Shown here: positions 25,898 to 35,272 of the stretch, one piece after another
How positions within the stretch are numbered: position 1 is the stretch's first letter
Layout: each line of letters begins with the position of its first letter
Origin: Bradyrhizobium erythrophlei
Lineage (GTDB): Bacteria; Pseudomonadota; Alphaproteobacteria; Rhizobiales; Xanthobacteraceae
Assembly (NCBI RefSeq): GCF_900129505.1
Contig: NZ_LT670818.1
Location: 124,001 to 188,000 of the forward strand
DNA length: 64,000 bases
Reading direction: 5' to 3'
Notes under the pieces: generated by a model
The model's input: only the letters and a program-made list of their open reading frames with translations
What the model was told of the DNA's origin: nothing
The model's database searches: none
Made by a program: the position numbers and the translations under genes

Positions 25898-26071
25898 CTA
25901 GACGCGGGTGCGGCCCCGCGCCAGGCCGACCACGGCCGAGACCAGAAACAGCACGACCGCGATAAAGAAGATGATCTTGGCGATCTCGATCGAGGCACCG
26001 GCGACCCCGCCGAAGCCCAGCACGCCCGCGATCAGCGCGATAATCAAAAACGTAACGACCCAGCTCAGCAT
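25898..26071 (-). CDS. DUF1328 (YtjA-like) small membrane protein, 57 aa
   Basis: A 57-residue protein that I translated directly from the minus strand, ATG at 26071 to TAG. It has two hydrophobic helices: [19 protein letters not shown], then after [12 protein letters not shown] a second, [19 protein letters not shown] basic tail (ARGRTRV) follows. This layout, with a glycine-rich turn, is diagnostic of the DUF1328/YtjA family, whose members are small inner-membrane proteins often induced in general stress. A GAGGG site lies upstream. Confidence 0.9.
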   Translation of the reverse strand: MLSWVVTFLIIALIAGVLGFGGVAGASIEIAKIIFFIAVVLFLVSAVVGLARGRTRV

Positions 26072-26369
26072 GACACGCCCTCTTGTCCTCTCGGTTTGAA
26101 CTCAGCGCGGCGGACGGCGCCGCGCATCGGCTGCTGGAATAATCGGGCTTCGGAACGAATGTTCCCGGGGGTTCCGGCCCTGGAAACCGGGAAAATTTCG
26201 TCGCGCAAGGGGAACAAAATCCGGGGTCAAGGCGGCAATCCGGCCCGCAGCCAAGGCGGGATAAAACCTGTCAAAAGCCTCGGCAAAGCCCTATATGCGG
26301 TTCAATCCTGCTATGAAGGCTCCCCTTCACGGCCCCACGGTGTCATCGTGGGCGGAAGACGATTCGCAT

Positions 26370-29033
26370 ATGACCGAGCCGAACAAGCTGATCCATCACG
26401 AGGTCCCCGACCACCAGCCCGCCGCTGGGGGCATCGCCGCGCGTGCGCGGGCGGCGGCGAGCCCGCAATATCTCTCGGGCCTCAATCCCGAGCAGCGCGA
26501 GGCGGTCGAGACACTGGACGGGCCCGTCCTGGTGCTGGCCGGCGCCGGCACCGGCAAGACCCGGGTGCTGACCTGCCGCATTGCCCATATCCTCAGCACG
26601 GGCCGCGCGCGGCCGGGCGAAATCCTCTCGGTCACCTTCACCAACAAGGCGGCGCGCGAGATGAAGCTGCGGCTCGGCCAGATGCTCGGCCAGGCGGTCG
26701 AAGGCATGCCGTGGCTCGGCACGTTCCATTCCATCGGCGGCCGCATCCTGCGCTTTCATGCCGAGCTGGTGCAGCTGAAGTCCAATTTCACCGTGCTCGA
26801 TGTCGACGACCAGATCCGGCTGTTGAAGCAGCTGCTGCAGGCCGAGAACATCGACGACAAGCGCTGGCCGGCACGGATGCTGGCCGGGCTGATCGACGGC
26901 TGGAAGAACCGCGGCTTGACGCCGTCGCAGGTGCCGCCCGGCGAAGCCGCCGTATTCGGCAACGGCAAGGGCGGCAAGCTCTATGCGGCCTATCAGGAGC
27001 GGCTGAAGATCCTCAACGCCGCCGATTTCGGCGATCTCCTGCTGGAGAACATCCGGCTGTTCCGCGAGCATCCCGACGTGCTCCGGCAATACCAGAACCG
27101 TTTCAAGTTCATCCTGGTCGACGAATATCAGGACACCAACGTCGCACAGTATCTCTGGCTGCGGCTGCTGGCGCAGGCGCCGTCAAAGCCCGGCGTGCCG
27201 CTTTCCGCCGTCATTCCGGGGCGTCCCGTCATTCCGGGGCGGGCCGAAGGCCCGAACCACGATGTGCAATCACACATCGGGGAATCTCCTGATGGTGAGC
27301 AGCCACTTCGAGATTCCGGGTTCGCACCTGCCGGTGCGCCCCGGAATGACGGCGAGGATGGCGTCGCGCAATCGGCAGCCATACCGCCCTCCAAGAACAT
27401 CTGCTGCGTCGGCGACGACGACCAGTCGATCTATGGCTGGCGCGGCGCCGAGGTCGACAACATCCTGCGCTTCGACCACGACTTCCCCGGCGCCAAGGTG
27501 GTCCGGCTCGAGCGCAATTACCGCTCCACCGGGCACATTCTCGCCGCCGCCTCGCATCTGATCGCGCATAACGAAGGCCGGCTCGGCAAGACGCTGCGCA
27601 CCGAGGACGTCGACGGCGAGAAGGTCACCGTCACCGGCTCCTGGGACTCCGAAGAGGAAGCCCGCGGCATCGGCGAGGAGATCGAGGAGCTGCAGCGCGC
27701 CGGCCACAGGCTCAACGATATCGCCATTCTGGTGCGGGCCTCGTTCCAGATGCGCGAGTTCGAAGACCGCTTTGTCACGCTCGGCCTGCCCTATCGCGTG
27801 ATCGGCGGTCCGAGGTTCTACGAGCGCGCTGAAATCCGCGACGCGCTGGCCTATCTGCGCGTGATCAATTCGCCGGCCGATGACCTCGCCTTCGAGCGTA
27901 TCGTCAACGTGCCGAAGCGCGGCCTCGGCGACGCCACCGTGCAGATGCTGCACGATCACGCCCGCAAGCGCCGCATTCCGCTGTTCGAGGCCGCCCGCGC
28001 CGTGGTCGAGACCGATGAGCTGAAACCGAAAGCGCGCGGCTCCTTGCGCGACCTCATCGCCAGCTTCGATCGCTGGCGCGTGCAGCGCGAGGTGACATCG
28101 CATACGGAAATGGCCGAGATCGTTCTCGACCAGAGCGGATATACCGAGATGTGGCAGAAGGACCGTTCCGCCGATGCCGCCGGCCGGCTCGATAACCTCA
28201 AGGAGCTGGTGCGCTCGATGGAGGAATTCGAGAACCTGCAAGGCTTCCTCGAGCACATCTCGCTGGTGATGGACCGCGACGGCGGCGCGGATGACGACGC
28301 GGTGTCGGTGATGACCCTGCATTCGGCCAAGGGCCTCGAGTTCGACAATGTGTTCCTGCCGGGCTGGGAGGAAGGCCTGTTTCCGAGCCAGCGTACGCTG
28401 GACGAACAGGGCCGCGCCGGACTCGAAGAAGAGCGCCGTCTCGCCCATGTCGGTCTCACGCGCGCGCGCCGCCGCGCCAAGATCTATTTCGCCACCAACC
28501 GGCGGATCCACGGCACCTGGTCGACCACGATCCCGTCGCGCTTTCTCGACGAACTGCCGGCGTACAATGTCGAAATCACGGAGTCCAAGGGCGGCTCCGG
28601 CTGGGGCGGCTCCGGCGGCTACGGCCCCTCGCGCTTCGATAACGTGGAGTCCTTCGGCTCGAGCTACACGACGCCGGGCTGGCAGCGCGCCCAGGCCAAC
28701 CGGGCCCGCGGCCAGGGCGGCCGCCAAGGAAACGGCCAAGGCCAGGCCGGCGGCGGCTTTAACGAGAACCAGTCGCCATTTTCGGGTTCGCGCGGCGATA
28801 CCGCTTCAAGGGGCGGCGACTTCTCCCGCGGCAAGCGCGCCCCCCTGACGATCGAAGGCGAGCTGATCGCCAAATCCACCGGCACTACTTCGGAATTCAG
28901 TCTGGACGATCGGGTGTTTCACCAGAAATTCGGCTACGGCCAAGTGGTGAAAATCGACGGCAACAAGCTCACCATCGCCTTCGAGAAGGCCGGCGAGAAG
29001 AAGGTGGTCGATAGTTTCGTAGAGCGGGTGTAA
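26370..29033 (+). CDS. uvrD: UvrD/PcrA-family ATP-dependent DNA helicase with a repeat-derived insertion
   Basis: A superfamily-1 3'-5' helicase, 887 aa from ATG 26370 (26295 would add 25 residues; neither start has a strong ribosome site). Motifs: Walker A LAGAGTGKTR near residue 60, Walker B LVDEYQDTN near 250, motif III GDDDQSIYGWRG near 347, motif V VMTLHSAKGLEFDNV near 650 and motif VI HVGLTRARR. The C-terminus ends in a Gly/Gln-rich linker and a small beta domain (HQKFGYGQVVKIDGN). Odd feature: about 70 extra residues lie between RLLAQ and KNICCVGDDD, where family members normally have about ten. This insert coincides with a palindromic repeat (see 27207-27354), so the protein has gained residues from a mobile-type repeat without losing its frame. 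It acts in nucleotide-excision and mismatch repair in the family. Confidence 0.9.
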   Translation: MTEPNKLIHHEVPDHQPAAGGIAARARAAASPQYLSGLNPEQREAVETLDGPVLVLAGAGTGKTRVLTCRIAHILSTGRARPGEILSVTFTNKAAREMKLRLGQMLGQAVEGMPWLGTFHSIGGRILRFHAELVQLKSNFTVLDVDDQIRLLKQLLQAENIDDKRWPARMLAGLIDGWKNRGLTPSQVPPGEAAVFGNGKGGKLYAAYQERLKILNAADFGDLLLENIRLFREHPDVLRQYQNRFKFILVDEYQDTNVAQYLWLRLLAQAPSKPGVPLSAVIPGRPVIPGRAEGPNHDVQSHIGESPDGEQPLRDSGFAPAGAPRNDGEDGVAQSAAIPPSKNICCVGDDDQSIYGWRGAEVDNILRFDHDFPGAKVVRLERNYRSTGHILAAASHLIAHNEGRLGKTLRTEDVDGEKVTVTGSWDSEEEARGIGEEIEELQRAGHRLNDIAILVRASFQMREFEDRFVTLGLPYRVIGGPRFYERAEIRDALAYLRVINSPADDLAFERIVNVPKRGLGDATVQMLHDHARKRRIPLFEAARAVVETDELKPKARGSLRDLIASFDRWRVQREVTSHTEMAEIVLDQSGYTEMWQKDRSADAAGRLDNLKELVRSMEEFENLQGFLEHISLVMDRDGGADDDAVSVMTLHSAKGLEFDNVFLPGWEEGLFPSQRTLDEQGRAGLEEERRLAHVGLTRARRRAKIYFATNRRIHGTWSTTIPSRFLDELPAYNVEITESKGGSGWGGSGGYGPSRFDNVESFGSSYTTPGWQRAQANRARGQGGRQGNGQGQAGGGFNENQSPFSGSRGDTASRGGDFSRGKRAPLTIEGELIAKSTGTTSEFSLDDRVFHQKFGYGQVVKIDGNKLTIAFEKAGEKKVVDSFVERV
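27207..27354. repeat. Palindromic repeat element inside the helicase coding sequence
   Basis: The ends carry a perfect 17-bp inverted repeat, GCCGTCATTCCGGGGCG (27207-27223) and its complement (27337-27353), and a second copy of the left-end motif follows at 27226-27241. Inner hairpins are CGGGCC/GGCCCG (around 27240-27254) and CGATGTG/CACATCG (27260-27279). The core TCGAGATTCCGGGT is also found at 39420-39440, so this is a family. The element is read through in frame by the helicase. It resembles palindromic repeats that I recall from Bradyrhizobium and Rhodopseudomonas genomes. Confidence 0.8.
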
Positions 29034-29066
29034 GGTCGGCATGAGCCCGTTATTGGGACAGCCGAC

Positions 29067-29804
29067 TTGTTCGAGTGGTTGATTTCAAAGAAGCAATTTT
29101 CAAGGAAGCCCGTGGCGACAGCGCCGCTGCGAGGTTTCATCACGCCTGATCTCCTGCTGGAATATCTCACCAAGCGCATTCCAAAATATCTCGACGATAC
29201 CGATCAGGGCAAACTGATTTATCCGGCCTGCAAGCGCACGCTGTCGGACGGAGGCGGCGACGTGGCCGCGGTCTGGGATGACACAAGGCTGGAGGCGATG
29301 CGGTACGTGGTGGCGGTGCCCGGGCGCGAATTCGGGCTGCTCTGCGAAGCTGCCCGCCAGCTTGAAATGATCGACGCCTATCTTTTTCACCGCCCCCACG
29401 CGGATACCGTGATCGACTTCACGGGGACCGCGACCGCCGATTTCTCCACCGCCATCGTGGCCGGGCTCAACTGGCTGACCCATTGTGCGCAGCTGGCCGG
29501 CGTCGATCCGACCCGGCAATCCGGCACCATCCGCCATTTCAGGAAGCTCGTCACACTGGCACAGCAATGGTGGCTGACGGAAGGCGCCGGCGACCGCTGC
29601 GCGCAACTGCTGTCGGGCGAGGAGCAACCGCCCCTGATGCTCTATCTGGTCTGGTCCGAATACACGCGGCTCGCAAAGACGGTCGCCGAGGCCGCCATTT
29701 TTGGCGCATCCGTCAACCGTTCGACGAAATTGGTGGTCCTGCCCGCTGACCTGATCCCCCGTTTCGAGGCCGCCAGGGATCCGGGCGATCTCTCCGGTAT
29801 TTGA
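29067..29804 (+). CDS. Hypothetical protein, 245 aa
   Basis: The frame opens with TTG at 29067, reading MFEWLISKKQFSRK, 34 nt after the helicase stop; a GGGACAG purine stretch precedes it. GTG at 29112 is an alternative start. The protein is mixed, soluble, with no signal peptide or membrane segment. Segments such as LEYLTKRIPKYLDDTDQGKL and CAQLLSGEEQPPLMLYLVW look structured, but I recognise no domain. It sits between the helicase and the DUF2336 gene and could be co-transcribed with the helicase. Confidence 0.6.
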   Translation: MFEWLISKKQFSRKPVATAPLRGFITPDLLLEYLTKRIPKYLDDTDQGKLIYPACKRTLSDGGGDVAAVWDDTRLEAMRYVVAVPGREFGLLCEAARQLEMIDAYLFHRPHADTVIDFTGTATADFSTAIVAGLNWLTHCAQLAGVDPTRQSGTIRHFRKLVTLAQQWWLTEGAGDRCAQLLSGEEQPPLMLYLVWSEYTRLAKTVAEAAIFGASVNRSTKLVVLPADLIPRFEAARDPGDLSGI

Positions 29805-29985
29805 CCGGATATATCCAGCGCCCGAAGCCCGAAATACCGCACCAGCTAACCAACTCCGTCGCATTTGAACGAATCCTTAGAGGCAATACTTATTCCGCTT
29901 CTTTACCGAAAAATCGCCTGTCGGCGGGTAATTTGGAACCTGGATAACGCTTGTGCGTGTGTGCTGCGATTTAAGGTCTACCGAA

Positions 29986-31107
29986 ATGAGTGATGTCAGT
30001 TCGTTTCTCCGGGATCTCGATGAGGCGGTCTCGCGAGGTACGCCGGAGAGCCGCAAGCGAGCGCTGTGGCATACCACCGATCTGATGATCGCCGGCCGTT
30101 ACAGTGACGACGAGATCTGGACCTTTGGCGAAGTGATCGGGCGGCTCGCGGACGAGATCGAGGTCGCGAGCCGGGTGCAGCTTGCCAAGCGGCTCGCCCG
30201 CTTCGACCAGGCTCCGGTCAATATCATCCACAAGCTCGCCTTCGACGACGAGATCGAGGTCGCCGGTCCCGTGCTGCGGGAGTCGCAACGGCTCGAGCCC
30301 TACGCCCTGGTCGCCAACGTCTGCACCAAGGGCCAGACCCACATGCTGGCGATTTCGGAGCGTAAATCGATCGAGGAGAGCGTCACCGATGTGCTGGTGA
30401 CGCGCGGCAATCAGGAGGTCGTCAACTCCGTCGTCCGCAACAACGGCGCGCGCCTCTCCGACTTCGGCTTCCTGCACATGATCACGCGGGCCGAAGGCGA
30501 TTCCATCCTGGCCGAGCAGCTCGGCCTGCGTAGCGATATCCCCAGGCACGTCTTCCAGCAGCTCATCGCCAAGGCGTCGGACGACGTGCGCAAGCGGCTG
30601 GAACGCGAACGCCCCAATATGCTTGAGCAGATTCAGTCCTCGGTGACCGATGTCGCGGGCGAGCTGCAGTCAAAGTTCGGTCCGGTGTCGCGAAGCTACT
30701 ACGTCGCAAAACGGGTGGTGACGACGCAACATCGGCAGGGCAATCTGAACGAAGACAGCATATCGATCTACGCCCGCTCCCATAAGATCGAAGAGGTCAC
30801 GATCGGACTGTCCCTGCTGTGCTCCTTGCCGGGCGACGTGATCGAGCGCGCGCTGCTGGACAGGAACAGAGAAACGCTGCTGCTGCTGGCCAAGTCGCTG
30901 GAATTTTCGTGGGCGACGACCATGGCGTTGCTCTTTCTCGGCGCCAAGGATCACCGCATCACCGCGCAGGAGTTGCGGGACCTGGAACGCGATTATGGCC
31001 GGGTCAACATCGAGACATCCCGCAGCGTTCTGAAACTCTATCAGTCGCGCAAGCATCCCGGAACCTCCGATGCCGACACCAAGCGCCGGCCGGCGCTGGC
31101 CATGTAG
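29986..31107 (+). CDS. DUF2336 domain-containing protein
   Basis: A 373-aa all-helical, soluble protein starting MSDVSSFLRDLDEAVSRGTP at ATG 29986, just after AAGG. The body consists of helical HEAT-like repeats: EVIGRLADEIEVASRVQLAKRL, ERKSIEESVTDVLVTRGNQEVV and others. These match the alphaproteobacterial DUF2336 family, whose function is unknown. Just upstream, GGAAC (29935) with CGTG 16 nt later resembles an EcfG promoter with one mismatch. A 73-residue gene follows closely. Confidence 0.85.
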   Translation: MSDVSSFLRDLDEAVSRGTPESRKRALWHTTDLMIAGRYSDDEIWTFGEVIGRLADEIEVASRVQLAKRLARFDQAPVNIIHKLAFDDEIEVAGPVLRESQRLEPYALVANVCTKGQTHMLAISERKSIEESVTDVLVTRGNQEVVNSVVRNNGARLSDFGFLHMITRAEGDSILAEQLGLRSDIPRHVFQQLIAKASDDVRKRLERERPNMLEQIQSSVTDVAGELQSKFGPVSRSYYVAKRVVTTQHRQGNLNEDSISIYARSHKIEEVTIGLSLLCSLPGDVIERALLDRNRETLLLLAKSLEFSWATTMALLFLGAKDHRITAQELRDLERDYGRVNIETSRSVLKLYQSRKHPGTSDADTKRRPALAM

Positions 31108-31144
31108 TGAGACGACCGATGAAACAGATGGGAAAATATCGGCC

Positions 31145-31366
31145 ATGAATGCAATTTCGCTCGGCATACGCAACCGCCCTGGCATCGGCTCCGACGAGCA
31201 GAAGCCGGAAAACCCGCTGAATGCGGCCTGGATCGTGCTCGAAGCTGCCAACGATCTCGGCGACCATGACACCGTCGAAATCTGCCGGCGCGTGATCGAC
31301 GCCAGTCTGAACGGAGCGTCCGCCTCCCCCTTCGATATGCACGTCATCACCGAATATTTCAGGTGA
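31145..31366 (+). CDS. Small hypothetical protein, 73 aa
   Basis: ATG 31145 starts MNAISLGIRNRPG; the product is acidic, soluble and helical in the middle (AAWIVLEAANDLGDHDTVEI). The ribosome site is weak (GGGAAAA). It lies 37 nt after the DUF2336 gene in the same direction and is likely in the same transcript. No family recognised; the coding-like composition and the sensible spacing are the support. Confidence 0.6.
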   Translation: MNAISLGIRNRPGIGSDEQKPENPLNAAWIVLEAANDLGDHDTVEICRRVIDASLNGASASPFDMHVITEYFR

Positions 31367-31569
31367 TTTGATATTTCAGATGATTTCCGCCGGCCCCGCT
31401 GAGGGGCGCTGCCGTTCCTTGACCCGGCTATACGGCCGGGGCGCGCCAGCGCTTGCGCGCCGCCTTCGGCGTCCCTATCTCTGGATGCCCGCCCTCAAGA
31501 GGGCCGAAGCGCCACGTCATCTCTTTATCCTCCTTTCCCACATTCCTGATTCAGACTTTCAAGCCTGGC
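31367..31569. other. Intergenic, repeat-like GC hairpins
   Basis: Contains a GGCGCGC/GCGCGCC inverted repeat (31440-31461) and neighbouring GC-rich stretches that look like a degraded palindromic repeat, but I cannot match it convincingly to the other families in the window. No coding potential seen. Confidence 0.35.
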
Positions 31570-32489
<920 letters not shown>

Positions 32490-32493
<4 letters not shown>

Positions 32494-33251
32494 ATTTCCG
32501 GGCGGTCCGCGCGATCTATCTGTTCGAAATGGCGCGCACCTGGCGCACGCTGTTGCAAAGCATCGTTTCGCCTGTCGTGTCGACCTCGCTGTATTTCGTG
32601 GTGTTCGGTGCCGCGATCGGCTCGCGCATCACCTCGGTCGAAGGCGTCAGCTACGGCACCTTCATCGTGCCGGGACTGGTGATGCTGTCGGTACTGACCC
32701 AGAGCATCGCCAACGCCTCGTTCGGCATCTACTTTCCGAAATTCGTCGGCACCATCTACGAATTGCTGTCGGCGCCGATCTCCTATTTCGAGATCGTGCT
32801 CGGCTATGTCGGCGCGGCCGCGACCAAATCGATCATCCTCGGCCTGATCATCCTCTTGACCGCCGGACTGTTCGTTCCGCTGCACATCCATCATCCCGTG
32901 TGGATGCTGGCGTTTCTGGTGCTGACCGCGGTGACCTTCAGCCTGTTCGGCTTCATCATCGGCATCTGGGCCGACGGTTTCGAAAAGCTGCAGATGATCC
33001 CGATGCTGGTGGTCACGCCGCTGACCTTCCTCGGCGGCAGCTTTTATTCGGTCAACATGCTGCCGTCGGGCTGGCGCACCATCACTTTGCTCAACCCGGT
33101 GGTCTATCTGATCTCGGGTTTCCGCTGGAGCTTCTATGAGATCGCCGATGTCAGTGTCGGCCTTAGCATCAGCATGACGCTTTCGTTCCTCGCCCTGTGC
33201 ATGATCGTGGTGTGGTGGATCTTCAAGACCGGGTACCGGCTGAAGAACTGA
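32490..33251 (+). CDS. ABC-2 type exporter permease
   Basis: A 253-aa inner-membrane protein with about six hydrophobic helices and the ABC-2 family feel ([20 protein letters not shown], then [19 protein letters not shown], and [19 protein letters not shown]). It starts at the ATGA overlap with the ATPase gene. Together they make a half-exporter that likely dimerises. Similar pairs move lipids, polysaccharides or drugs; nothing here specifies which. Confidence 0.92.
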
Positions 33252-33300
33252 CGCGCGAAAGCGCGTTATTCCGCGCGCAAGCGCTTGCGCACGGAATGAC
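33252..33300. repeat. Short palindromes after the exporter operon
   Basis: GCGCGAAAGCGCG (around 33253) and a larger inverted repeat GTTATTCCG (33265-33273) / CGGAATGAC (33292-33300, one mismatch), whose centre GCGCAAGCGCTTGCGC is self-complementary. It may be a miniature of the ATTCCG/CGGAAT repeat family, and could end transcription of the exporter. Confidence 0.5.
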
Positions 33301-33313
33301 GGCTGGCGAGAAT

Positions 33314-33652
33314 TTACCGATAGCAGCGGAAATGGCCGTAGCGATTGTAATAGCCGCGGCAGCGGTAGCCATGACGATAATAGCGGTGATTGGGAATGCC
33401 GAGCACACCGTTGACGGCACCGACCGCGCCGCCGACGCCGGCACCGACCGCACCGCCGACCACCGCACCCACCGGACCCGCCGCGCGGCCGCCCTCGCGC
33501 GCACCTTCCTGCGCGCCGCCGACGATGCCTTGCGCGTGCCCGAGATGGGGGATCGCGAGCAGCGCCAGCGCGACCGCCGCTGCAGCAAAATAAAACCTCA
33601 GCCACGAGCCGGCCGGCAACACTGCTGTCTTGACCCTGGTCTTCGTATTCAT
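33314..33652 (-). CDS. Exported glycine-zipper protein, 112 aa
   Basis: ATG 33652 (MNTKTRVK) follows a GAGGAATCC ribosome site. A hydrophobic signal (AAAAVALALLAIPHLGHAQG, ending near residue 41) precedes a glycine-rich core of GxxxG-type repeats (PVGAVVGGAVGAGVGGAVGA). The tail is rich in Tyr, Arg and Cys (YYRHGYRCRGYYNRYGHFR). Such proteins are outer-membrane or periplasmic and of unknown role. A near-EcfG pattern (GCAAC...CGTT) lies upstream on this strand but has a mismatch. Confidence 0.7.
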   Translation of the reverse strand: MNTKTRVKTAVLPAGSWLRFYFAAAAVALALLAIPHLGHAQGIVGGAQEGAREGGRAAGPVGAVVGGAVGAGVGGAVGAVNGVLGIPNHRYYRHGYRCRGYYNRYGHFRCYR

Positions 33653-33956
33653 CGGATTCCTCAATGCTCGGCCGCGATCGCGCCGTCGGGCGGGACTATG
33701 TAACGCCGGTGTGACGAAAAGGTTGCTGCGCCATGGTCAACTCGAGACCTCGGCCCAGCCCATCACGAAAAGTTAGTGACGGCACGAAAAGTTAGTGCCG
33801 GCCTGCTCCCTGAAATCGCGCTGCCGCCTTGTTTGCGCCCCACCCCACATTAACGATGGCCCCTCAGACCGCTGGAACAAAAGCCGAATTTCTGGCATAT
33901 AGAAGCTGGGACGGTGAGGGTGGCGCTACAGTCAAAGGCCGGAGGCCAGAGTTAAC
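33653..33956. other. Divergent intergenic region with a tandem motif
   Basis: About 304 nt between the glycine-zipper gene and the L,D-transpeptidase gene. It contains two copies of CACGAAAAGTTAGTG (33764-33778 and 33783-33797), 19 nt apart, listed separately. No other gene seen. Confidence 0.45.
33764..33797. repeat. Two direct copies of CACGAAAAGTTAGTG
   Basis: Exact 15-bp units at 33764-33778 and 33783-33797, period 19 nt, within a divergent promoter region. Spacing of almost two helical turns suggests a cooperative operator, but the binding protein is unknown. Confidence 0.6.
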
Positions 33957-34766
33957 ATGCGTTCCTACCTCGTTGCCCTCGCGGGCCTCATGTTGTTTGC
34001 GGCCAGCGGCTCCGCCCAGGCCAAAATCGCCATCACCGTCGACAAGAACAATCAGATGATGACCGTCGCGGTCGACGGCGTCGAGCGCTACCACTGGCCG
34101 GTCTCGACCGGCAACCCGTCGCACGAGACGCCGAACGGATCCTTCCGCACTTTCCGGATGGAGCCGGACCATTTCTCCAAGGAATTCGACGATGCGCCGA
34201 TGCCGCATTCGATCTTCTTCACCAGGGAAGGTCACGCGATTCACGGCACGGGGTCCGAGGGCCAGCTTGGCTCTCCAGTTTCCCATGGCTGCGTGCGGCT
34301 GTCGCGCGCCAACGCCTCGACGCTGTATGCGCTGGTGGAACAGGATGGCGTGCTCAACACCACCGTGACGCTCACCGGTTCGTCGCAGATCGCGCTGGCG
34401 CGCAATCCGCGGCTCCGCGGCAACACCGCAGTCGCCCGCCGCGACTCCGCCGACCCCTACGCACAGCAATATAATGCGGCCGGCGATCCCGTCGTGCTGA
34501 CACCGCAGCAGCCGGCGCAGGCCCAGTATCCGCAAGAGCGGCCCGATGACGGCTACATCTATCCGGCCGATGGCAGCCAGGATGTGGCGCGCTATCCGGC
34601 GCCGCGCTCCAGCCGGCGACTCTACGACGCGCAGGCCTATCCGCCGCCGCAGCCGCAATCCCAATATTACGACAACCGCGGCTACGCTCCGCAGTATGGC
34701 GCCCCGCAGGTCTATGCGCCGCGGCCGAATTACCAGCCGCGCGGGCTATTCACCTATCAGGATTGA
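33957..34766 (+). CDS. L,D-transpeptidase (YkuD domain), exported
   Basis: A 269-aa peptidoglycan cross-linking or anchoring enzyme. The signal peptide (MRSYLVALAGLMLFAASGSAQA) is clear. The YkuD domain follows, with the catalytic region HGTG and SHGCVRLS carrying the active cysteine near residue 117. The C-terminal ~120 residues are Pro/Gln/Tyr-rich (PPPQPQSQYYDNRGY) and likely disordered. It acts in the periplasm on meso-diaminopimelate crosslinks. The ribosome site GGAGG lies about 11 nt upstream of ATG 33957. A perfect hairpin at the stop codon separates it from the convergent gene. Confidence 0.92.
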   Translation: MRSYLVALAGLMLFAASGSAQAKIAITVDKNNQMMTVAVDGVERYHWPVSTGNPSHETPNGSFRTFRMEPDHFSKEFDDAPMPHSIFFTREGHAIHGTGSEGQLGSPVSHGCVRLSRANASTLYALVEQDGVLNTTVTLTGSSQIALARNPRLRGNTAVARRDSADPYAQQYNAAGDPVVLTPQQPAQAQYPQERPDDGYIYPADGSQDVARYPAPRSSRRLYDAQAYPPPQPQSQYYDNRGYAPQYGAPQVYAPRPNYQPRGLFTYQD

Positions 34767-34788
34767 CGCGCGCAAACGCGCGTCAATC
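34761..34788. terminator. Bidirectional hairpin between convergent genes
   Basis: Perfect 12-bp arms GATTGACGCGCG (34761-34772) and CGCGCGTCAATC (34777-34788) around a CAAA loop, overlapping the transpeptidase stop codon. Lies between convergent genes, so it likely terminates both, though no T-tract follows. Confidence 0.5.
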
Positions 34789-34799
34789 CATCCCTGAAA

Positions 34800-35261
34800 T
34801 TAACGAGATTTCGCCTGGTCGGCCAGCCTGTACATCGGCGGCCGTTGGCGGACGGGATCGAGCAACGACCAGTCGCCCTGCTCTACGACGTGGCCTTTGG
34901 GGAAAGGCGGGCGCGGCTCCAGGCCGAGCGAGTGCATCACCCGGTCGTCCCGGTAGTAGCAGAGCAGCACCACGCGGACGAGCGCGGCGAGCGGCGCACC
35001 GCCGGCCTCGCGAAACGTCGAGGCAACTTCGGAGCGGCGGGCCGGGTCGAGGTGAACGAAGGCGCCGCCGGCCAGCCGGACGAGATGCGCCAGCGCCCGG
35101 CAGATATCGTCATGGTCGCGTTCGAGGCTCTTCAGTATGTCGCCGAAGATGCGCTCGTCGTCGGCACCCGGCACACCATAGGTCGTGCTCGGCGGGATGA
35201 TCGTGCCGGCCAGCGCGCGGAAGTCGCGGACCTGTTCGGCGGTAAGGTCGGGAGTCGGCAT
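34800..35261 (-). CDS. Small partner subunit, gluconate 2-dehydrogenase subunit 3-like
   Basis: A 153-aa soluble protein (MPTPDLTAEQVRDFRALAGTI, with PGADDERIFGDILKSLERDH). Its position 11 nt downstream of a GMC oxidoreductase gene and its size fit the small subunit of GMC-type dehydrogenases (gluconate 2-dehydrogenase subunit 3 family), which is usually exported. Here no twin-arginine signal is visible, unlike most members, so the complex may be cytosolic. Assignment rests mainly on context and general similarity. Confidence 0.6.
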   Translation of the reverse strand: MPTPDLTAEQVRDFRALAGTIIPPSTTYGVPGADDERIFGDILKSLERDHDDICRALAHLVRLAGGAFVHLDPARRSEVASTFREAGGAPLAALVRVVLLCYYRDDRVMHSLGLEPRPPFPKGHVVEQGDWSLLDPVRQRPPMYRLADQAKSR

Positions 35262-35272
35262 CGCGATGGCCC

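Noticed and set aside
33314..33900. EcfG promoter for the glycine-zipper gene
   Set aside because: The -35-like element is GCAAC rather than GGAAC, so the match is too weak to list as a feature.
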